DNA of 64,000 nucleotides, from contig NZ_FNKY01000001.1 in NCBI RefSeq assembly GCF_900103165.1, positions 1 to 64,000 on the forward strand. Reading direction: 5' to 3'. Shown in pieces: positions 40,101-52,000 of the stretch (positions are counted from its first letter, which is position 1; every line of letters starts with the position of its first letter). Under the pieces are notes generated by a model, which worked only from the letters and a program-made list of their open reading frames with translations, searched no databases and was not told where the DNA came from. The stretch comes from Nitrosospira multiformis (GTDB taxonomy: Bacteria > Pseudomonadota > Gammaproteobacteria > Burkholderiales > Nitrosomonadaceae). A program made the position numbers and the translations under genes.

Positions 40101-41372
40101 TCAAGTTCTCTTAAGCAGATCCACTGCTTCCGCCAGCCCGACTCTCACCTGCTCCGCCGCCTCACGTAGCGGCTTGATGCTTATCTCACCGGCTTGTGCT
40201 TCATCATCACCAATAATAACGGCGAAACGCGCGCCGCTGGCATCCGCTTTTTTCATCTGCGCCTTGAAGCTGCCATCGCCACAATGCAGAATTGACTTGA
40301 GTCCGCTATCGCGCAAATATCTGACAGTCTTCCAGGCGGCCCCATTCGCAGCCTCGCCTTGATGTATCACATACACATCCGGTACGGGGTGCGGTATTTC
40401 CCCGCCGCATTCCACCATCAGCGCCAGCACACGCTCCACGCCCATGGCAAAACCGCACGCTGGCGCCGCCGATGCCGGTTTGCCGCCGATCTGCTCCACC
40501 AGTCCGTCATAACGGCCGCCGGCGCATATGGCGCCTTGCGCACCGAGCTTCCCGGTGACCCATTCGAATACGGTGCGGTTGTAATAATCCAGCCCTCTTA
40601 CCAGCCGCGGATTGATCTCAAAGTCCACTCCCTGGTCGCGCAGGAGTCGCTGTAACGTCTCGAAATGCGCCAGCGAGTCCTCGTCCAGGTCATCCAGCAA
40701 CCGCGGTGCGCCGTCAATGATCTCTCTCATTTCGGAATTCTTGCTATCGAGTATCCGTAACGGATTGCTGTGCAACCGCCGGCGGGCATCATCATCGAGC
40801 CCATCCAGATGCCGCTCCAGATACCCGATTAATCGCGCCCGATGCAATGCGCGCGATTCAGCGCTACCCAGCGTGCCAATTTCCAGGCGTACATCCGAAA
40901 TACCCAGCTTCTTCCACAATTCCGCACACATGACGATGAGCTCGGCGTCAATATCCGGGCCGGTATAACCCAGCGCTTCGACGCCTACCTGATGGAACTG
41001 ACGGTAACGTCCCTTCTGCGGACGCTCATGGCGAAACATCGGACCGGAATAGTACAGTCTCTGCGGCCCCGGATAGAGCAGATTATGTTCCAGCACCGCG
41101 CGCACACAGGAGGCGGTTCCTTCCGGGCGTAATGTTAGGCTGTCGCCGTTGAGACTATCCAGAAAGGAATACATCTCTTTCTCGACGATATCGGTCACCG
41201 CGCCTATGGAACGCACGAACAGATCAGTCTGCTCGACGATCGGCATGCGGATGTTACGATAACCATAAGCCGTCATCCATTCCCGCACGGTCTGTTCAAA
41301 AAAATCCCAAAGGTATATCTGGTCAGGCAGGATGTCATTCATCCCGCGGATGGCCTGGATGGATCGGGTCAT
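40101..41372 (-). CDS. hisS: Histidyl-tRNA synthetase
   Basis: The 423-residue class II synthetase starts [14 protein letters not shown] and has motif 2 ([23 protein letters not shown]), the histidine motifs [16 protein letters not shown] and [15 protein letters not shown], motif 3 [13 protein letters not shown], and a C-terminal anticodon-binding domain. It overlaps the ispG stop by 4 bp (ATGA). Confidence 0.97.
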   Translation of the reverse strand: MTRSIQAIRGMNDILPDQIYLWDFFEQTVREWMTAYGYRNIRMPIVEQTDLFVRSIGAVTDIVEKEMYSFLDSLNGDSLTLRPEGTASCVRAVLEHNLLYPGPQRLYYSGPMFRHERPQKGRYRQFHQVGVEALGYTGPDIDAELIVMCAELWKKLGISDVRLEIGTLGSAESRALHRARLIGYLERHLDGLDDDARRRLHSNPLRILDSKNSEMREIIDGAPRLLDDLDEDSLAHFETLQRLLRDQGVDFEINPRLVRGLDYYNRTVFEWVTGKLGAQGAICAGGRYDGLVEQIGGKPASAAPACGFAMGVERVLALMVECGGEIPHPVPDVYVIHQGEAANGAAWKTVRYLRDSGLKSILHCGDGSFKAQMKKADASGARFAVIIGDDEAQAGEISIKPLREAAEQVRVGLAEAVDLLKRT

Positions 41373-42628
41373 TGCCTGATTTCTGCGGTGCCTGACTTCT
41401 TCGGATATTTCGCCTGCACATACTCATCGACGATCTGGCGGAATTCTCCCGCAATATTGTCGCCTTTCAAGGTCACCGATTTTTGCCCATCTACATAAAC
41501 CGGTGCCACCGGCCTTTCACCCGAACCAGGCAGGCTGATGCCGATGTTGGCATGCTTGCTTTCCCCGGGTCCGTTGACCACGCACCCCATCACCGCCAAT
41601 GTCATATTTTCCACGCCTTCGTATTCCTCGCGCCACACCAGCATCTGGGTACGTACATAGCCTTGGATACTTTCCGCCAGCTCCTGGAAATAGGTGCTGG
41701 TGGTACGCCCGCAACCAGGGCATGCTGCGACCAGCGGGACAAACGCGCGCAGACCCGTGGTTTGCAGAATCTCCTGCGCCACCACCACTTCGCGAGAGCG
41801 GTCACCGCCTGGCTCCGGTGTAAGCGATATGCGGATGGTGTCGCCTATGCCGTCAAGAAGCAGCACTGACAGCGCGGCGGTAGAGGCCACGATTCCTTTC
41901 GAGCCCATACCGGCTTCCGTCAATCCAAGATGCAAGGCATAGTCGCAACGCGATGCCAGGTCGCGATAAACAGCAATCAAGTCCTGCACGCCGCTTACCT
42001 TGCAGGACAATATAATTCTGTCGCGCCCCAGTCCGATCTCCTCCGCCCTGGCGGCACTTTCCAGCGCGGAGGTAATCAATGCCTCACGCATGACAAGCGA
42101 CGCATCCTTCGGATCACCGGATCGGGCGTTCTCATCCATGATGCGCGCCAGCAGTTCGGGATCGAGACTACCCCAGTTAACGCCGATACGTACCGGCTTC
42201 TCATATTTACAAGCCGCTTCAATCAGGATGGAAAATTGCTCGTCACGTTTTTTTCCGTGCCCCACATTACCCGGGTTGATACGGTATTTGGCCAATGCCT
42301 TCGCGCAATCGGGATATTCGGTCACCAGCTTATGGCCGTTGAAATGAAAATCGCCTATCAGCGGCACATGGCAGTCCATGTCATCGAGACGCGCACGGAT
42401 GCCCGCCACCGCTTTAGCGGCTGCGGCGGTATTAACGGTGATGCGCACCAGTTCCGAACCGGCACGTGCGAGCTGGGCCACTTGTACCGTGGTGGCAATT
42501 TCATTTTCCGTATCGGTATTGGTCATGGATTGCACCACCACCGGCGCACCGCCGCCCACTGTGATGGACCCTACACGGACGCCGACACTATTTCGGCGCG
42601 GCGGAAAAATATTTTGTATCATAGTCAT
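41369..42628 (-). CDS. ispG: 4-hydroxy-3-methylbut-2-enyl diphosphate synthase (IspG)
   Basis: IspG is the [4Fe-4S] enzyme converting MEcPP to HMBPP in the non-mevalonate isoprenoid pathway. The 419-residue protein has [20 protein letters not shown], and the cluster cysteines in [10 protein letters not shown] plus [11 protein letters not shown]. The long form of the bacterial family is present. It is coupled to hisS by a 4-bp overlap. The exact start could be two codons downstream. Confidence 0.97.
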   Translation of the reverse strand: MTMIQNIFPPRRNSVGVRVGSITVGGGAPVVVQSMTNTDTENEIATTVQVAQLARAGSELVRITVNTAAAAKAVAGIRARLDDMDCHVPLIGDFHFNGHKLVTEYPDCAKALAKYRINPGNVGHGKKRDEQFSILIEAACKYEKPVRIGVNWGSLDPELLARIMDENARSGDPKDASLVMREALITSALESAARAEEIGLGRDRIILSCKVSGVQDLIAVYRDLASRCDYALHLGLTEAGMGSKGIVASTAALSVLLLDGIGDTIRISLTPEPGGDRSREVVVAQEILQTTGLRAFVPLVAACPGCGRTTSTYFQELAESIQGYVRTQMLVWREEYEGVENMTLAVMGCVVNGPGESKHANIGISLPGSGERPVAPVYVDGQKSVTLKGDNIAGEFRQIVDEYVQAKYPKKSGTAEIRQ

Positions 42629-42661
42629 GATAGGTATGAGAATCTTATAAAAGTGAAAATT

Positions 42662-43642
42662 TCATTTGAGCGACAGACGTGCCGTCCCTCCATAGGCATT
42701 GATATAAGGTGCCAGATCCACCGGATTGTTATTGTAGACCAGCTTGACTGCAGCGGCGTTACCGATCGTAAGGGAGAATGGCGGCTTACCGTGTAACACC
42801 TGCTCTGTGCCACGGGGATTAATCCGCGAAAGTAGCAACCTGCCTCCACTATCCTTGACTTCAGTCCATGATTCTCCTTCAAATACGAGGCGAAGAACAT
42901 CTCCGCCACCCGCCGGTTGAGGAGCAGAGATATTTGCTGATTCACGGGCAGAGGCGTTTGCCGGTTCAGGAGCGACAGCCGCTGGCGCGCTTTGCCGCGC
43001 CAGCGGCGCAGCGGGAATAGGAGCAGGGGCCGGAAGAGGAGCCGGCACCTCGTGTTTTTGTTCAGTTACCGTGGCTTCTTCAGCAGATGATACCAGGCCG
43101 CCGGTCGAGTTTGCGGAGGGTAACTGATTTTTTGGTGGCACATCACCTCGCTCCGGCCCGGTTCCAGTTTCCATTTTTACGGCCGGCTGCTTTCCTTTAT
43201 TGCCTTCACTGGCATCATAAATTTCAAAGATCAGCAGCAGCACCAGAACGGCTACTCCCGCGATAATCAGGTTACGCTTCCCACCTCCCTGATTTGAAGG
43301 GAAGGGAATCCCCTCGGTCTGATACGAGATGGTTGGGGTGGGAGTGGGTGGAAGCGATTGCTCCAGGCGCTGCAATAACGGTGCAGCATCCATCTGCAAC
43401 AACTTGGCGTAGTTTCGTACGAAGCCGCGCAGAAATGTTCCGCTTGCAAGATTGTCGTAGTCATCCTGCTCCAGCGCGGTAACCTGTCGCACCGATAACC
43501 GCAATTGCCGTGCCACGTCCTCAATATTCATGCCACGCGCCAGCCGCGCAGCCCGGAATTCGCGGCCCACGCCTGTTTCCACCTCGGCTGGCTTCGAACC
43601 CGCTCCGTGGTTGGCGCCACCATTCCTGTCAGTGGCGTTCAT
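42662..43642 (-). CDS. rodZ: RodZ-like helix-turn-helix membrane protein
   Basis: RodZ links MreB to the membrane and the cell-wall machinery. The 326-residue protein has a cytoplasmic HTH domain (residues ~25-95: REFRAARLARGMNIEDVARQL, VTALEQDDYDNLASGTFLRGFVRNYAKLL), one membrane helix (NLIIAGVAVLVLLLIFEIY), a Pro/Ala-rich periplasmic linker and a C-terminal DUF4115 beta domain. Its position before ispG is conserved. A pilF/pilW-type gene often found between rodZ and rlmN is absent. Confidence 0.9.
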   Translation of the reverse strand: MNATDRNGGANHGAGSKPAEVETGVGREFRAARLARGMNIEDVARQLRLSVRQVTALEQDDYDNLASGTFLRGFVRNYAKLLQMDAAPLLQRLEQSLPPTPTPTISYQTEGIPFPSNQGGGKRNLIIAGVAVLVLLLIFEIYDASEGNKGKQPAVKMETGTGPERGDVPPKNQLPSANSTGGLVSSAEEATVTEQKHEVPAPLPAPAPIPAAPLARQSAPAAVAPEPANASARESANISAPQPAGGGDVLRLVFEGESWTEVKDSGGRLLLSRINPRGTEQVLHGKPPFSLTIGNAAAVKLVYNNNPVDLAPYINAYGGTARLSLK

Positions 43643-43751
43643 TACTCAAATCCGTGATTGCGCAGCGCCGATGCTTGTTTGGAATTTGGAAACGGTTTCC
43701 ATGACCTGCACGGCGCCAATGACACTGTGAAGATATCCATCCGACTTCGCC

Positions 43752-44918
43752 TCATCTCGCCACTTCGACAATTCCACGGCTTGTTCGCCGGGTTTTGTCA
43801 TGCACTTTTCCCGCAAGTTGCCCGCAGGCAGCGGCAATATCGTCACCACGGGTCTTGCGCACGGTTGTTACCAGTCCAGCCTCCATCAGCACATCGCGGA
43901 AGCGACGCACCGCCTCCGGCGATGAACGCCTGTACCCGGAATTGGGAAAAGGATTAAACGGGATCAGATTGAATTTGCAAGGCGTATCTCGCACCAATTG
44001 TACCAATTCACGCGCATGGCCCAGACTGTCATTGACACCATCCAGCATGACATATTCAAAAGTGATGAAATCCCGCGGCGCGGACTGAAGGTAGCGCTGA
44101 CAGGCCGCCAGCAACTCCTTGATAGGATATTTCTTGTTAATGGGCACCAACTCGTCGCGCAGTACGTCGTTCGGCGCATGCAGCGACACCGCAAGAGCCA
44201 CCGGACAACGCCCGCGCAACCGGTCCATGGCCGGAACCAGGCCCGAAGTACTCACCGTCACGCGCCGCCGCGATAGCCCATAGGCATTGTCATCCAGCAT
44301 CAAATCGAGCGCGGTCACCACGTTTTCAAAATTGGCCAGCGGCTCGCCCATGCCCATCATGACGACATTAGTGACGGCACGGCCACGATTCTGAATGTTG
44401 GGATGGTTTGGAGGGCACACCCCTTTCTGACCATCAGGGATTCCCTCAAGTTCCACGATGGGCTCGCCATTAAATGTTCCCGCTAACGCTTTATTCGCCC
44501 ACCACAACTGGCCGATAATTTCCGCAACCGTCAGATTGCGATTAAATCCCTGCCTGCCGGTGGAGCAAAATGTACATGCCAGTGCACAACCCACCTGGCT
44601 GGAAACGCACAGCGTGCCACGGCTGGTTTCGGGTATGAAAACTGTCTCGATGCCATTACCGGCACCTACTGACAATAGCCACTTGCGGGTGCCATCCGCG
44701 GCGGCATGATCGCTGATTAACTGGGGTGGCTCAATCACGGCGGTTGCGGAAAGCTTATCCCGCAATCCCTTCGCCAAATCACTCATACCCGCGAAATCGG
44801 CCTCGCCCGACCGGTGTATCCAGCGCAGCAACTGCCTGGCACGAAACGGCTTCTCGCCAATTTCCGCACAGAAACCGGCAAGAGCGTTCGCATCGAAATC
44901 GAGTAGATTGACGCTCAT
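43752..44918 (-). CDS. rlmN: 23S rRNA (A2503-C2)/tRNA (A37-C2) methyltransferase RlmN
   Basis: RlmN is a radical-SAM methylase of 23S rRNA A2503 and some tRNAs. The 388-residue protein has the SAM-cluster motif CTFCSTG, the substrate-binding Cys in [17 protein letters not shown], and a C-terminal catalytic Cys in ACGQLAGK. It lies between ndk and rodZ, as in many proteobacteria. Confidence 0.96.
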   Translation of the reverse strand: MSVNLLDFDANALAGFCAEIGEKPFRARQLLRWIHRSGEADFAGMSDLAKGLRDKLSATAVIEPPQLISDHAAADGTRKWLLSVGAGNGIETVFIPETSRGTLCVSSQVGCALACTFCSTGRQGFNRNLTVAEIIGQLWWANKALAGTFNGEPIVELEGIPDGQKGVCPPNHPNIQNRGRAVTNVVMMGMGEPLANFENVVTALDLMLDDNAYGLSRRRVTVSTSGLVPAMDRLRGRCPVALAVSLHAPNDVLRDELVPINKKYPIKELLAACQRYLQSAPRDFITFEYVMLDGVNDSLGHARELVQLVRDTPCKFNLIPFNPFPNSGYRRSSPEAVRRFRDVLMEAGLVTTVRKTRGDDIAAACGQLAGKVHDKTRRTSRGIVEVAR

Positions 44919-44949
44919 GATGTTGAGCCAGAAACCCTTTTAACCCTTT

Positions 44950-45375
44950 TTATCTGGAATAAATATTCAGTGCCGGAAAATAATAGGCAATTTCAACCGC
45001 CGCGGTTTCAGGTGCATCGGAACCATGCACCGCGTTGGCATCGATACTGTCGGCAAAATCTGCGCGTATGGTTCCTTTTTCCGCCTTTTTCGGGTCGGTC
45101 GCACCCATCAGATCCCGGTTCTTCCTGATCGCGTCTTCGCCTTCGAGCACCTGCACCATGACAGGCCCGGAAATCATGAATTTAACCAGATCATTAAAAA
45201 ATGGGCGGCTGCGATGCACGGCATAAAAGCCCTCGGCTTCCGCCTGCGAAAGGTGCATCATGCGTGCCGCAATTATTTTCAAGCCACTGCTTTCAAAACG
45301 CGAATAGATTTCTCCAATTACATTTTTTGCCACCGCATCCGGTTTGATGATAGACAATGTTCTTTCGACAGCCAT
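44950..45375 (-). CDS. ndk: Nucleoside diphosphate kinase
   Basis: Ndk balances nucleoside triphosphate pools. The 141-residue protein starts [21 protein letters not shown] and has the active-site His in [12 protein letters not shown]. An in-frame ATG four codons upstream is less likely. It is the first gene of the ndk-rlmN-rodZ-ispG-hisS series. Confidence 0.97.
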   Translation of the reverse strand: MAVERTLSIIKPDAVAKNVIGEIYSRFESSGLKIIAARMMHLSQAEAEGFYAVHRSRPFFNDLVKFMISGPVMVQVLEGEDAIRKNRDLMGATDPKKAEKGTIRADFADSIDANAVHGSDAPETAAVEIAYYFPALNIYSR

Positions 45376-45483
45376 TAAATACTCCACTAAATTAAGAAAT
45401 TAAAGTGTATTTTAACAAAGAAACCCTCTCCAAAGGCGGAAAAAAAGAAAAGGGCGGTTATTGGTCGAGATCGATCTGATAAA

Positions 45484-45577
45484 CCCGGATAATCCATCAG
45501 GATGCGAGATGATGGCAAGGCGGGTTGCGAGACAGTTTTTCCGGTTGGGAGAAGCCTATAGCGTGCTCTATGGATGA
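45484..45577. repeat. Second TIR repeat family, truncated copy
   Basis: About 94 bp from CCCGGATAATCCATCAGGAT through GGTTGGGAGAAGCCTATAG match the copy at 53092-53187 almost base for base (GATAATCC, GCGAGATGAT, GGTTGCGAGACAGTTTT, GGTTGGGAGAAG). The right half and inverted terminus are missing or diverged. It fills most of the gap between ndk and the peptidase gene. Confidence 0.7.
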
Positions 45578-45625
45578 GTTTTGTAGCAGCTTTTTGGATC
45601 CGGAGTTCTCCGTGTATTCACGCCA

Positions 45626-47692
45626 TCAATCAAGTTTCACCGCCTGTACACGTGTGGGCCACGCGCCCCGGCCAATCGCTTTTGCTCCATCGAAAATGAC
45701 ATAACTCTGACGGCCGTAGTGCGGCAGAGGCCGTATCAGCGCCGCAAGCGAAGCCGCCTCCCGTGCGGACACCACCGCGAGCGTCATGCCATCGGAACGG
45801 CTTACCGTCCAGGCATGCGCCGAACCCTTGCCCCGCACGATCTCCGGCCGGCGAGGCAACTGATGCCGCGCAAGCCACGCATCGACTTGTTCCTCCAAAC
45901 CAATCACCAATGCAGGCGCGGAGGGCAGACTATCCGTCGCCGGGACCAGTTTCAGGGCACGATTCTGAAGTTTACCTGCAAGCGTCTCGGCGGTACCGCG
46001 CACTTCACCGCTTTCCGGGAGCAGAATGGTTACTGCTGCCCTGTCAACCATGATCTGGCGCAGAATCGGCGGCGCTTCGTCGGGCATCAAGCGCCGGAAT
46101 AACCGCAGGTCCGGATCAAGGATCACCTCCAGCGGGAGGGTACGTACATCAAGCGTAAAAGTCTGACGTCCATGTTCCAAATCAAGGGTCCGCATCTCTT
46201 CACCTTCTCCGGTACGAATCGCGACAGGTACCCGCAACCGGTACTCGGGCGCCGCCTGCTCGAGCGTGACGTTAACGCGATAACCGGAATCCGACTTCGT
46301 ACGTTTGGCTTCCGCAATGCGCACGACGGGTGCTCCCGCGCGCGTGAGCCACTGGTCGAAGAAACTATTTAAATCCTGTTTGGACACTGTCTGGAATGCA
46401 CCCCGTAGATCCGCCCACGAGGCGATACGGAAGCGCTGCTCGCGCCAGAACGCCTGTAGTGCGTGATCGAAGGTCTCGCGTCCGAGCAGATCGCGCAGCA
46501 TCAGGAACGTCATCGCGGCCTTGTTGTAGCCCACGATCTGAGTAGCCCCGTGAGTACGCGAGGTAAAAGTGGTAAGCGGCGCATCCTGACCGGGCGACAG
46601 CGCGGCAAAATCGCGCAGCCAGCCACGACGCATCTCCCGCGCGGCTTCCGGACTTTCACGCTCCTTGTATGCATAGTCCGCCATGAATGTGGTCAGCCCT
46701 TCTGACCAGTTGCCCTGCGCGTAATCGGGATACACGCCGTTTCCCCACCAGTTATGCAACACTTCATGGCCCAGCGACGTGGAACGGATGAACGGCAGGC
46801 GCAGCACCTCGATGCCGAGATAGGTGAGTGTTGGCATGCCGAAACCCGTCGGCGTCGGACTCGATACGACACTGAATTCAGTAAACGGATACGCTCCGAT
46901 CCACGACTCGTAAAGTTCGATATAGCTTTTTACCGAACTGAGATAGGCAGGCGCAAGATCTGCGATCTGGGGATGAAAGTAGGTTCGCAACTGGATAGTC
47001 TTGCCTCCCGCGCCACGCATCGTGCTTGTTTCCACTTTGTAGGGACCGGCCATGAGATCGATGCCGCCGGTCGGCGCAGGAAACTCGAAATGTGCACGAT
47101 ATCCCTCATCCGTTTCGGATTCCTCGACGAGGCGGCCCGCGACAATGCCGCGCTGCCCGCCTGGCAGTTCGATGCTCACATGGTAGCTAGCGAGTTTTTC
47201 CGCTATGTAAGGATACCAGCCGCTCGAATCGGGCAGAAAGGTCCCCGCGTCGCTACTCGCCGGTTCGTTCCTTCCCAGCGTCTGCGGATGATCAAGTGAA
47301 GTATCCAGTGCTGAAAGTTCGCCACGCCAATGAACCTCGATACGGCGTGGTATCTGCTTATCGCCCGGAATACGCCAGGCACGCATCTTGCCGGTAATCG
47401 CAGACGGACCGAGCGACGTCGCGTCAACACGCCCGTGCATGACCTCGAAACGACGGCCCAGCACCAGAGTCAGCTCCTCCGATGTCTTCGCTGTAATAAC
47501 ACTGCGCCCCTCAATGGTGCGTGCACCCGGATTAATCCGCACCGTAATGTCATAGTGGATTTCCGCGGTGTCCGCTGCTGCAGCAGGTACGATGGACGCG
47601 GCAGATGTGGCGGTTGCAACAAAAAACGGGAGTAGAACCCATGCAACGTTTCTCCCAATGCGGCAGAGGCGCGCGCCGCCTATCCGTCTCAT
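45626..47692 (-). CDS. M1-like zinc metallopeptidase, periplasmic
   Basis: The 688-residue protein carries the gluzincin signature HEVLHNWWGN followed 18 residues later by the zinc Glu in WSEGL. The aminopeptidase GAMEN motif is not found; the matching place reads GFGMPTLTYLG, so exopeptidase function is uncertain. The N-terminus has an arginine-rich region and hydrophobic segment (VAWVLLPFFVATATSAA) consistent with export. The start at 47692 overlaps the stop of the ChaN-PDZ gene by 4 bp (ATGA), and the two are likely a functional pair. Confidence 0.82.
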   Translation of the reverse strand: MRRIGGARLCRIGRNVAWVLLPFFVATATSAASIVPAAAADTAEIHYDITVRINPGARTIEGRSVITAKTSEELTLVLGRRFEVMHGRVDATSLGPSAITGKMRAWRIPGDKQIPRRIEVHWRGELSALDTSLDHPQTLGRNEPASSDAGTFLPDSSGWYPYIAEKLASYHVSIELPGGQRGIVAGRLVEESETDEGYRAHFEFPAPTGGIDLMAGPYKVETSTMRGAGGKTIQLRTYFHPQIADLAPAYLSSVKSYIELYESWIGAYPFTEFSVVSSPTPTGFGMPTLTYLGIEVLRLPFIRSTSLGHEVLHNWWGNGVYPDYAQGNWSEGLTTFMADYAYKERESPEAAREMRRGWLRDFAALSPGQDAPLTTFTSRTHGATQIVGYNKAAMTFLMLRDLLGRETFDHALQAFWREQRFRIASWADLRGAFQTVSKQDLNSFFDQWLTRAGAPVVRIAEAKRTKSDSGYRVNVTLEQAAPEYRLRVPVAIRTGEGEEMRTLDLEHGRQTFTLDVRTLPLEVILDPDLRLFRRLMPDEAPPILRQIMVDRAAVTILLPESGEVRGTAETLAGKLQNRALKLVPATDSLPSAPALVIGLEEQVDAWLARHQLPRRPEIVRGKGSAHAWTVSRSDGMTLAVVSAREAASLAALIRPLPHYGRQSYVIFDGAKAIGRGAWPTRVQAVKLD

Positions 47693-48927
47693 TTCGGCAC
47701 CGCCGGAAACTTGGCGATAATTTCCATCGTTTCGCCGCCACGTCTCAGTTTTAATGGCAGCCACGTTCCCGGAGCCTGCTGTTTGACGATATCCACAATA
47801 TCATTGATACGCTTGATCGTGATACTTGCGGCTTCGGTGATGATGTCACTGTCGCGGATACCGGCTGTTTCGGCGATACTCCCCTTCTCCACCTGCAACA
47901 CGCGGGCACCGCCATCCTGCGCCAATTCGAAACGGATACCCAGGCGCTGCCGCGGCAACTCATGCGAAACGACTGATAACGTATTAACGCCAAATACCGC
48001 ATCGGCCAGCCCCCCGACCACCTGTCCGCAATGGGTCCCGCTATTCCATGGTAACAATGTGCCCACATCGGTAACGCGAAGGTCCTTCAACTGGTGGGGG
48101 ACCCCATAACCATATTTGATATGTCCCGAGCCCATAATGCCGACCACAAGGGGGCGGCCCGGCCGATCCAGCGCCGAGTGTATGGCTTGCGCCATTGCCC
48201 TGTCCCACAGCTGCTGGCTCTCCACAAAGCGCCGAAAATCCGGATCATCCCGGCTGATTTCACCTTTCTTCCTGCCACCGCGGTCATGCTCACCGTAAAA
48301 CGGCAGCAGGTAATCAAGATAAGCCGTACTTGGCGCAGCGGGTGGCATCACGCCTTCGCGCTCGCTCTCCGGAACCCCCTCGAAGCCCTTCTGGGAAGTT
48401 GCTCGCCGCAAACGCGCGTCGATATTGAGCGCCACCATTGGCACACGATTCATGCGCGCAAAATGAAACAGCGGCATATAAAGGCTCGCGTCCGTACTCC
48501 AGACGGCGTCCCAGTCCGCGGCAGCGAGAAACTGCACTTCCGAAAACTCACCAGCCACCCACTGATCGAGCGCTTTCTGTACCCTGCGCGGAAACATCTC
48601 GAAACCGATTACCATATCGGGACGCATTGCATGCAGCGCAGCGAGTACCTGCAATTGCCATCGATGATGCTCAGCGTTGTCATGCATTTCACCCAGCAAC
48701 ACCACCGAGTTCCTTGCGGCGCGGGCGATGACATCGGCGCCGGATATCTTCCCGCCGCCAGGTATGCTCCAGCTTCCGGCCGGTGCACAATCCGCTTTAT
48801 CCTTGTTGCCCGCTTTGGCTTGGGCCCATGCGACGCGCGGACCGGCGGCGAACGCGAATAGCATGACGGCCAGAAATACCCCTTTGTACAAGACACCCCA
48901 GGGCAGATTGCTTCGAGAAATTGTCAA
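47689..48927 (-). CDS. ChaN-family heme-binding-like protein with C-terminal PDZ domain
   Basis: The protein has the ChaN/DUF399 core (VVLLGEMHDNAEHHRWQLQVL, MVIGFEMFPRRVQ, and GSGHIKYGYGVP), a family of iron-regulated lipoproteins or heme-binding proteins, followed by a PDZ-like domain (residues ~320-405: LGIRFELAQDGGARVLQVEKGSIAETAGI). TTG at 48927 is chosen as start: GAGGGAG lies eight bases upstream and a normal signal peptide follows (MTISRSNLPWGVLYKGVFLA...VAWA, 412 residues). Longer ATG frames to 49005 or 49104 give an odd Cys-rich leader overlapping or touching purL. It is coupled to the downstream metallopeptidase. Confidence 0.8.
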   Translation of the reverse strand: MTISRSNLPWGVLYKGVFLAVMLFAFAAGPRVAWAQAKAGNKDKADCAPAGSWSIPGGGKISGADVIARAARNSVVLLGEMHDNAEHHRWQLQVLAALHAMRPDMVIGFEMFPRRVQKALDQWVAGEFSEVQFLAAADWDAVWSTDASLYMPLFHFARMNRVPMVALNIDARLRRATSQKGFEGVPESEREGVMPPAAPSTAYLDYLLPFYGEHDRGGRKKGEISRDDPDFRRFVESQQLWDRAMAQAIHSALDRPGRPLVVGIMGSGHIKYGYGVPHQLKDLRVTDVGTLLPWNSGTHCGQVVGGLADAVFGVNTLSVVSHELPRQRLGIRFELAQDGGARVLQVEKGSIAETAGIRDSDIITEAASITIKRINDIVDIVKQQAPGTWLPLKLRRGGETMEIIAKFPAVPK

Positions 48928-49015
48928 GCTGGATACTCCCTCATCGTGAATTATCGAACTTATCTCATCCGTATCCGAATTATTATAGTCGCAGCAGGCT
49001 GCCATACCCCGCACC

Positions 49016-52000
49016 TCATCCCACCCATTTTCGAGCATTCCTGAACATCCGCATCCACGGCGCATCATCACGCCAACCCGGATGCCAGGAATTCTGGGCG
49101 GCACGAAACCCGCGCTCCGGGTGTGGCATCAGTATGCTGAAGCGCCCATCCGGGGTGGTCACGCCGGCAATGCCGTGGGGAGAACCACTGGGGTTGAGCG
49201 GATAAATCTCGGTGGACTGGCCCCGGTTATCGACAAAACGTAGCGCAACCAAAGATGCAATAGCTGAGACCTTGTTCCGTCCGGTAAATTCAGCACAACC
49301 TTCCCCATGCGCAACGACGACAGGCATTCGGCTCCCGGCCATACCGCCAAAAAACAATGACGGGCTCTGCTGGATTTCCACCATGACGAAGCGCGCTTCG
49401 AACTGCTCCGATTTATTGCGCACAAAACGCGGCCAATGTTCCGCGCCAGGAATGATCTCATGCAGGTTACTCATCATCTGACATCCGTTGCAGACACCCA
49501 GCGCAAAGCTATCGGTCCGCTGGAAGAACGCTTCAAATTCGTCGCGGGCGCGAGGGTTGAACAGGATCGAGTTGGCCCAGCCTTCCCCGGCTCCCAGCAC
49601 GTCGCCGTATGAGAATCCGCCGCATGCGGCGAATCCCTCGTAATCCCTGAGAGAAACACGTCCTGCGACGATATCGCTCATGTGCACGTCGGTCGCCGAA
49701 AATCCTGCCTGATCAAAGGCGGCGGCCATTTCCACGTGACCGTTCACGCCTTGCTCGCGCAAAATGGCCATTCGCGGCCGGATGCCGCTATTGATGTAAG
49801 GCGCGGAAATATCGTCGTCCACGTCGAAACTCAGTTGTGCATGCAGGCCGGGATCGGTGATATCGAGAATGCGATCATATTCCTGCTGCGCGCATTCGGG
49901 ATTGTCGCGCAGCGTCTGCATCCGATAAGTGGTCTCTGACCATGCGCGGTGCAAGTCAACGCGCTTCTCAGCGAATATCGGCTTATTGTTGCGCAGGAAC
50001 TGGACTTCATCCTTGTCATTGACTTCACCGATAACGAAGCACGCATCGCGCAAGCCTGCTTCCGACAGAATGGCCATCACATCACGGTGGTGTTCCGTTT
50101 TTATCTGGATCACCGCCCCCAATTCCTCATTGAACAGAACGGATATGATGCGCTCCATAAATCTCCCGCCCAGCGCCTCCGGCCGCAATTCATGACCGTC
50201 CACGTCATTCGCGAGCACATCAAAACATAGCTGATCGAGGTTGATGGTTATGCCAACGTGACTGGCGAACGCCATTTCACACAGTGTCGCGAATATGCCT
50301 CCATCGGAGCGGTCATGATAAGCAATTATTTTATCCTCATGATTCATGCGCTGTATCGCGGCGAAAAAGCCTCTGAGTTTCTCTGCTCCCTCCAGACCTG
50401 CCATGTCCGGCGCGTCATCGCCCACCTGCTTATAAACTTGTGCCAGCGCCGAACCGCCCAAACGGTTCCTGCCGCCACCCAGGTCGATCAGGACAAGTTC
50501 CGTCTCGCCACAATCCTTGCATAACCGCGGTGTAAGTGTTTTGCGCGCATCTGCTACTCTCGCAAAGGCGGAAACAATCAGCGACAGCGGCGCGGTCACC
50601 TCTTTTCTGATACTCGCGCCGCTATGGCCGGATGCCGGCTCCCATACCGTCTTCATCGACATGGAATCCTTGCCCACCGGAATACTGATTCCCAACTGGG
50701 GGCAAAATTCCATGCCTACCGCATGCACGGCATCGAACAAAGCTGCATCTTCCCCAGGGTGCCCTGCCGCAGCCATCCAGTTGGCGGAAAGTTTGATCTC
50801 TCCGATATGTTCAATCCGCGCGGCTGCGATGTTGGTGATCGCTTCGCCCACCGCCATGCGTGCTGAAGCAGCGGGATCTATGAGTGCCACTGGCGTGCGC
50901 TCACCCACAGCAAAGGCTTCGCCCAGATAAGTCCGGTAGCCCATCAGTGTCACCGCCACATCCGCTACCGGTACCTGCCACGGCCCCACCATCTGGTCAC
51001 GTGCGGTCATACCGCCGACGGTACGATCGCCGATGCTGATGAGAAAAGTCTTGTCCGCCACCGCGGGTAACCTCAACACCCGGTAGGCTGCTTCTCGCAG
51101 ATTCAATCCCGCCGTATCGAACGGCAACAGCGTTCTCCCGATATGCGTCACATCCCGAATCATTTTTGGCGGCTTGCCCAACAGTACCGAGAGATCCATA
51201 TCAACCGGCCGATTGCCAAATACGGGATCGGCCACGATAAGCTGTTGTTGCGCCGTCGCTGTGCCCACCACCGCGAACGGACAACGTTCACGCTCACAAA
51301 TTGACTGGAACAGCGCCAATGACTCCGGCCTGATTGCGAGCACATAGCGTTCTTGCGCCTCGTTGCTCCAGATTTGCATTGGCGACATGCCCGATTCTTC
51401 CGAGGGGATATCACGCAAATTAAAACGCCCCCCGCGTGCGGAACCATGCAGTAGCTCGGGCAGTGCGTTCGATAAGCCGCCTGCGCCGACATCGTGAATC
51501 GAAAGAATCGGATTAGGCTCGCCCTTTCTCTCCATCTGCCAGCAGTAATCGATGACTTCTTGTGCGCGCCGCTCCATTTCCGCATTGCCGCGTTGCACCG
51601 AATCAAAATCGAGACGCTCTGCATTCACCCCGGTATCCATACTGGAAGCCGCACCGCCGCCAAGACCGATCAACATCCCCGGTCCGCCCAATTGAATCAA
51701 TAGGCCGCCGGCTGAGAATTCTTCCTTGAAGGAATGGCGTTCGGCGATATGACCTATCCCTCCAGCCAGCATGATGGGCTTGTGATAACCGCGCATTTCG
51801 CCCGCGACAAATTCCTCGAAGGTACGGAAATACCCCGCCAGATTGGGCCGTCCGAATTCATTGTTGAATGCCGCGCCCCCAATGGGGCCCTCCAGCATGA
51901 TTTGCAGGGCCGACGCGATGCGCGATGGCTTACCGTAAGAATGCTCCTCCCCCGATTGCTGGTGCACTTCCCAAGGCTGAACAAATCCGGGAATACTCAA

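Noticed and set aside
43646-43849. Short minus-strand frame between rodZ and rlmN, considered as a pilF remnant
   Set aside because: It overlaps the rlmN end in another frame and shows no similarity to PilF/PilW.
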